Assembly (NCBI GenBank): GCA_009768925.2
Contig: VHIT02000027.1
Coordinates: 124,001 to 188,000, forward strand
Reading direction: 5' to 3'
DNA: 64,000 nt
Source: Cryptosporidium bovis
Taxonomy: Eukaryota > Apicomplexa > Conoidasida > Eucoccidiorida > Cryptosporidiidae
Shown here: in pieces, positions 61,501-64,000 of the stretch
Position numbering within the stretch: position 1 is the stretch's first letter
How the letters are laid out: each line of letters opens with the position of its first letter
Translations under genes and position numbers: made by a program
Notes under the pieces: model-generated
Seen by the model: only the letters and a program-made list of their open reading frames with translations
Databases searched by the model: none
Told to the model about the DNA's origin: nothing

Positions 61501-63264
61501 GAGTTATTTAATATTTACCAAGGCAACACAAATTTAAGAATGCTTTTATTGGTTGATAAAAACAATACTACTAAAAATATCGTCGAGTTGAACAATAATT
61601 TTGGAATCCTATTTAACATCGATTCTAGAGTATTGTACAGAGTTATTTTACTCACAACTCAGACATTCACAAATATTTTAGGTAATGATATTGTTAAAGA
61701 AAAGGATTGGAACTATGTATGGAGCAAAGAGGACGTTTTGAGGTGCATTATTAGACTCTCAAAGAGATCAAATCACAGTACACTTGAAGGTCTTACTACT
61801 AGATCTTTGATAGTATTGCTTAGTTTCTTGAGATTATACTCAACTCCTATTAGGGTAGCTGATATTTATAAAAACAAATCAAGTTCTAGAAGCTCAAAAG
61901 TACGCCTTTCACAAGAACTTGTTGACAAATTGGAAATAGATGGATTTATTTCATTAGACAATGATAAAGATCTGTCTTTTACGAACTTGGATTCAGATAC
62001 TCAAAAGTTATTAGATAATATTTATATTACAATTAAAAAAACAATAACTAACATAAAACCATTTGATACAGAGTCTAAATACGAGGGTTTGAATGAATTG
62101 ATTACTCAAGTAAGTGAACTTGTTTCTAGGATTAAATATAATGAGAATGGTGGTTTAGAGGAAATTGTAAACAAGTTCTCTGAAAATTTGTCAAAAATTG
62201 TAAAAGAAACGCAGCCAAAAGTTCATCCTTCTGAAAGTCACATTAATTGTTTAGGAAATGGAAATCTAAATCTAGAAATAAATAAATCCGGCTACTTTTC
62301 ACAGAATCAAATAAGCGACTATGTATCTGAAGTTAGAAGCAAATTTAATCTTACTGCAGTTACATTTGAAGACAACAAGGAAAGTGAACATAGAATTGTA
62401 GAGTTATGGAATGAGAATAAAATTATATTCTCAGATCTAATTAACGAAATAATTAATACTGTGGATCACTCTATTGAACACAAAAATGGCAGTAAAATAG
62501 AATTACCAGAAATTTCAAAGGCCAAGAAACACATCTCCTGCCACTTCTTTTCTAAAAAGAACCTCAATTTTAATAACCGAAAGGATGAGAATGCAAATTC
62601 TGACAATAAAGACTCCGATGATTCAACTTCTGATCTCAGTGTTGTGTTTGACAAGGAAAAAATATCTGATCTTGCCGTTGCTATATCAAAACCATATTTA
62701 GGAAAAACATATTCTTTCCAGGGGACATATTTAGTTTACATACATCCCTGGAAATTGGCCTTTTTAACAGTAAATTCCAAGTCTAAACTACTCCAAATAA
62801 TTTCAAATGAGAAGAAGTATGATTTAAGGGTAAAAAGAGATAATACAAATGAGCCAAAGAGTGACAACAAACGAAAAAACAAGAATATTAAATTAACCAA
62901 TAAAAGTGAATCAAAGTTTATACAATCTAGTTATTTGGACTTCAAATCAGCTTTTCCACTGCCTATTAGACAAGATGGAAATTTACATATAACTCTATTT
63001 TCCCTTGTATTTAAACCGGTCATTTCCAATATTGGAATTAGCATTCTAAAAGAAAATTTCACAGATGAAAATTCAATTAAACACGAAAATGGAATATATG
63101 AAGTCAATGCAAGGATAAATGAAGAGCCCTTGAGAGAACTCCTTATCTCAGAAGAGAAACCAAAAGAGAACTACGTTGTTTCAAGTGATAAGCAAATAAA
63201 AATTCTTGTCAAAAATATTTGGAATAGGGAATTAAGCATCACGGGAATACTAAATTACATGTAA
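58561..63264 (+). CDS. Multidomain RNA ligase-kinase-like protein, 1567 aa
   Basis: A covalent nucleotidyltransferase fold is visible in the first 400 residues: motif I EKLDGE with K142, an upstream RRGFQKFND like the RG..KFFN of T4 Rnl1/tRNA ligases, GSKN at 162-165 (motif III), GEL at 229-231 (IIIa), EGIV at 349-352 (IV) and KVK at 370-372 (V). A P-loop GLPGSGKSS at 803-811 opens a likely kinase domain. Near the C-terminus is one HxT (H1476, HITLF), reminiscent of 2H cyclic phosphodiesterases, but I find no second HxT. This order (ligase, kinase, HxT) parallels fungal Trl1 and plant tRNA ligases, which heal and seal cleaved RNA. It is much longer than those (about 830-1100 residues). Role inferred: tRNA or other RNA repair. 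A capping enzyme is less likely because of the P-loop and RG..KF motif. Confidence 0.7.
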   Translation: MSNNSDALPIKLLKYITTNNSIFHVVSKDVSEITDCLIDYIWDIGVKGRRDDEDKLFEENRELRNIIRRGFSLGIKISPLKKKEYEGIRWFEYDAEYLNVWILRRGFQKFNDLPYLPQERESQLKYLLKGDCNNLGFLATEKLDGENSQISYFEPTDQWVIGSKNVTLLCRNRQELNSKIYSEKRYISAKNIGCEWFRLLEGLISETGENYGIELNKTKKLLVDNTLLGELICVHDRQHVINYPYKDAKIEFIGIVSKNTQDQVCYSPSLLHELLPLYFRKYIVDFIKLPSQKVLVDYLKNHIEVNEVIKRGVFDSSFYQKFNFTSLIDIDDYLSLLQSAVYLYEEEIEGIVLYIIRGDENNMVVLDAFKVKTIIYSNLRSLREKLKHILTVDFQILLKCDERNLINTPDLEDSLKTETLKQYWRPIYNFLFLRLPVSAEMFIRNLNKTNAKILSFYKKKEYEAIREKLTIYLINLVQKYKIFFQDSIIYLLSFIVFIHLNSKSKLDFTEIGRNFFDHYIDFVFQVKQQKSISPVVPTNESMPVSTFRDIPKNTTIELTLPPFILTWDEIKRYISKDLSISEDFIVLCEDQCFLTGNGDTENIKSGEKFNSNITKDSNSIYVNVRHNKNINDLSGGDLSALNYKLSYLIVNEEKVENSHIEYVRSSISVKFNNFNRVYNIIKDYLDGINMKIDHEREKKATQDEISTHNKKVIFRLQNIWKYLPWEEDNKYTLSSLPKGYVLNEKDFEHLVYSLVALGDINYVLKAFYCYGIEENLLSIRNSFLSEENENNNKLECTVVLLSGLPGSGKSSILRSYLRKRSLEEDCCYCESFLTTGEFENEISTNEEMVYSIIVNSDKKENSEFDIILYVSSDGCVNRVFKGDKWDHDSINFMNSINSLNKNGYTINNDGEESFNIYGHKKWMKELKIGNNSMKFIINYVIKQCVYLTMGVKNENDKKTFKTGIINKLLDNIDYAPNWLRELFNIYQGNTNLRMLLLVDKNNTTKNIVELNNNFGILFNIDSRVLYRVILLTTQTFTNILGNDIVKEKDWNYVWSKEDVLRCIIRLSKRSNHSTLEGLTTRSLIVLLSFLRLYSTPIRVADIYKNKSSSRSSKVRLSQELVDKLEIDGFISLDNDKDLSFTNLDSDTQKLLDNIYITIKKTITNIKPFDTESKYEGLNELITQVSELVSRIKYNENGGLEEIVNKFSENLSKIVKETQPKVHPSESHINCLGNGNLNLEINKSGYFSQNQISDYVSEVRSKFNLTAVTFEDNKESEHRIVELWNENKIIFSDLINEIINTVDHSIEHKNGSKIELPEISKAKKHISCHFFSKKNLNFNNRKDENANSDNKDSDDSTSDLSVVFDKEKISDLAVAISKPYLGKTYSFQGTYLVYIHPWKLAFLTVNSKSKLLQIISNEKKYDLRVKRDNTNEPKSDNKRKNKNIKLTNKSESKFIQSSYLDFKSAFPLPIRQDGNLHITLFSLVFKPVISNIGISILKENFTDENSIKHENGIYEVNARINEEPLRELLISEEKPKENYVVSSDKQIKILVKNIWNRELSITGILNYM

Positions 63265-63745
63265 ATTAAACAATATATTGACCAACGTACAATAAAAATG
63301 ACAGTATATACAACTGATTATATTTTAATTCCCAAATGTAAATACAAAGAAACATCTCTCGTACATCATTACTTAGATAATACCACCTCTTCTCACTGTT
63401 CATTTGCTTAATATTGTCATTTCATTGAATAAAATCTTTCATTTTTCCACGAATCTTTATTCTTCTCGATGCCAGTACTCTAAAAGGAAGCAGAATAAGG
63501 CACCAATACAACGTGGAATCTCGAAGGAGAGGCCCCAATTTTTATCGCACTGTCTCAAATGAAAGAAACAAGGGATATGTCTTTCTGTTCGTTTCACCAC
63601 ATCATCACAGTGTTTAGTCGTAGTTGAAAGCAAATAAAATCTCATCAATTCTGTTTATCTATATGACTTGACTTAACTACATAATTTTTTTAGTTAACGT
63701 TACTCAGAATGCCGAACTAAATAATTAAATTTCTTTAATGTTTTC
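63265..63745. other. Convergent 3'/3' gap, RNA ligase / EF-hand gene
   Basis: AT-rich. A 63-codon minus-strand frame at 63457-63648 is His/Cys-rich but has no upstream support. Nothing else is seen. Confidence 0.45.
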
Positions 63746-64000
63746 TCAAAGAATAAAATACGGACATTTGTTTGAAATGAACCAAGATTCAAACTCTTCA
63801 ACGGAAACCTGACCATTTTGATCACAGTCAAGATTTTCAAATATAATATCCATTTCGTTTTCTGAAAGCTCAAATGGTAACCTTAAACTTGAGAATCCAC
63901 GTGAAAATTCATCTTTGTCAACATAACCATTACCATCTTCATCTAACAAATCAAATAAACGGTGAATCATTTTTAATTTGTACTCGGGATCATTTTCCTT
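63746..64000 (-). CDS. EF-hand calcium-binding protein, C-terminal end (partial)
   Basis: The frame is open through the right edge and ends with TGA at 63746-63748. Two canonical EF-hand loops are present. DEDGNGYVDKDE has D1, D3, N5, D9 and E12. DCDQNGQVSVEE has D1, D3, N5 and E12. The C-terminus is FISNKCPYFIL. The preceding KENDPEYKLKMIHRLFDLL is a typical EF helix. This is the tail of a longer protein. It could be a calmodulin-like protein, a calcium-regulated phosphatase or another EF-hand enzyme, and the missing N-terminus decides. Confidence 0.85.
   Translation of the reverse strand, partial: KENDPEYKLKMIHRLFDLLDEDGNGYVDKDEFSRGFSSLRLPFELSENEMDIIFENLDCDQNGQVSVEEFESWFISNKCPYFIL

Noticed and set aside
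63457-63648. 63-codon minus-strand His/Cys-rich frame
   Set aside because: No domain, and it is located in a 3'/3' gap. Probably chance.
1-64000. CRISPR arrays, transposons, prokaryotic operons, rRNA genes
   Set aside because: No spaced direct repeats, transposase motifs, Shine-Dalgarno-linked operons or rRNA-like blocks were seen. Splice sites and gene content show a eukaryotic nuclear genome.

Overview
The window looks like nuclear chromosomal DNA of an apicomplexan, most likely Cryptosporidium. The base composition is strongly AT-rich. Genes are densely packed on both strands and are mostly intronless. The few introns are short and have GTAAGT donors and TTAG-type acceptors. Several proteins carry long Asn/Ser-rich disordered stretches. 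E2F-like TTGGCGC(C) elements recur in front of genes, which is a reported hallmark of Cryptosporidium promoters. No mobile element, CRISPR array, rRNA gene or plastid gene is visible. The genus is inferred from these traits; the species cannot be settled by reading alone.

Layout, left to right. 1-8.9 kb: a partial TMEM33/Pom33-like membrane protein, replication factor C subunit RFC5 (yeast Rfc3), a divergent protein kinase, the GCN5 histone acetyltransferase, and a deoxyribose-phosphate aldolase with one 51-nt intron. 9.4-24.9 kb: a lipin-type phosphatidate phosphatase with an easily missed last exon, an ARPC4-like Arp2/3 subunit, a GCN2-type eIF2alpha kinase, an archaemetzincin, NOC4, FAP7/AK6, two orphan proteins and Mediator subunit MED31. 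25-33 kb: a golgin-like coiled-coil protein, tRNA-Gly(UCC), cytosolic PheRS alpha and a 974-residue orphan. 33.8-45 kb: a 1506-residue disordered protein ending in an SBP2-like L7Ae domain, a Ser/Asn-rich orphan, and a possible NPRL2/DENN-fold protein. 45-64 kb: a 1503-residue secreted repeat protein, DBP9/DDX56, RPAP1, RPA3 (with a 26-nt first coding exon), a 1567-residue RNA ligase-kinase-like protein, and the C-terminal end of an EF-hand protein.

Most genes are housekeeping: DNA replication (RFC5, RPA3), transcription and chromatin (GCN5, MED31, RPAP1), ribosome biogenesis (NOC4, FAP7, DBP9), translation and its control (PheRS, tRNA-Gly, GCN2), and lipid and Golgi functions (lipin, golgin). 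NOC4 and FAP7, both 40S-biogenesis factors, are head-to-head across 232 bp that carries two tandem TTGGCGC boxes. Convergent genes are packed tightly enough to overlap: GCN2/ARPC4 share 4 bp, and archaemetzincin/NOC4 share 97 bp.

The least ordinary items are the RNA ligase-kinase-like protein at 58.6-63.3 kb, the ARPC4-like subunit in a lineage said to lack a conventional Arp2/3 complex, the SBP2-like L7Ae protein, and the large secreted repeat protein.
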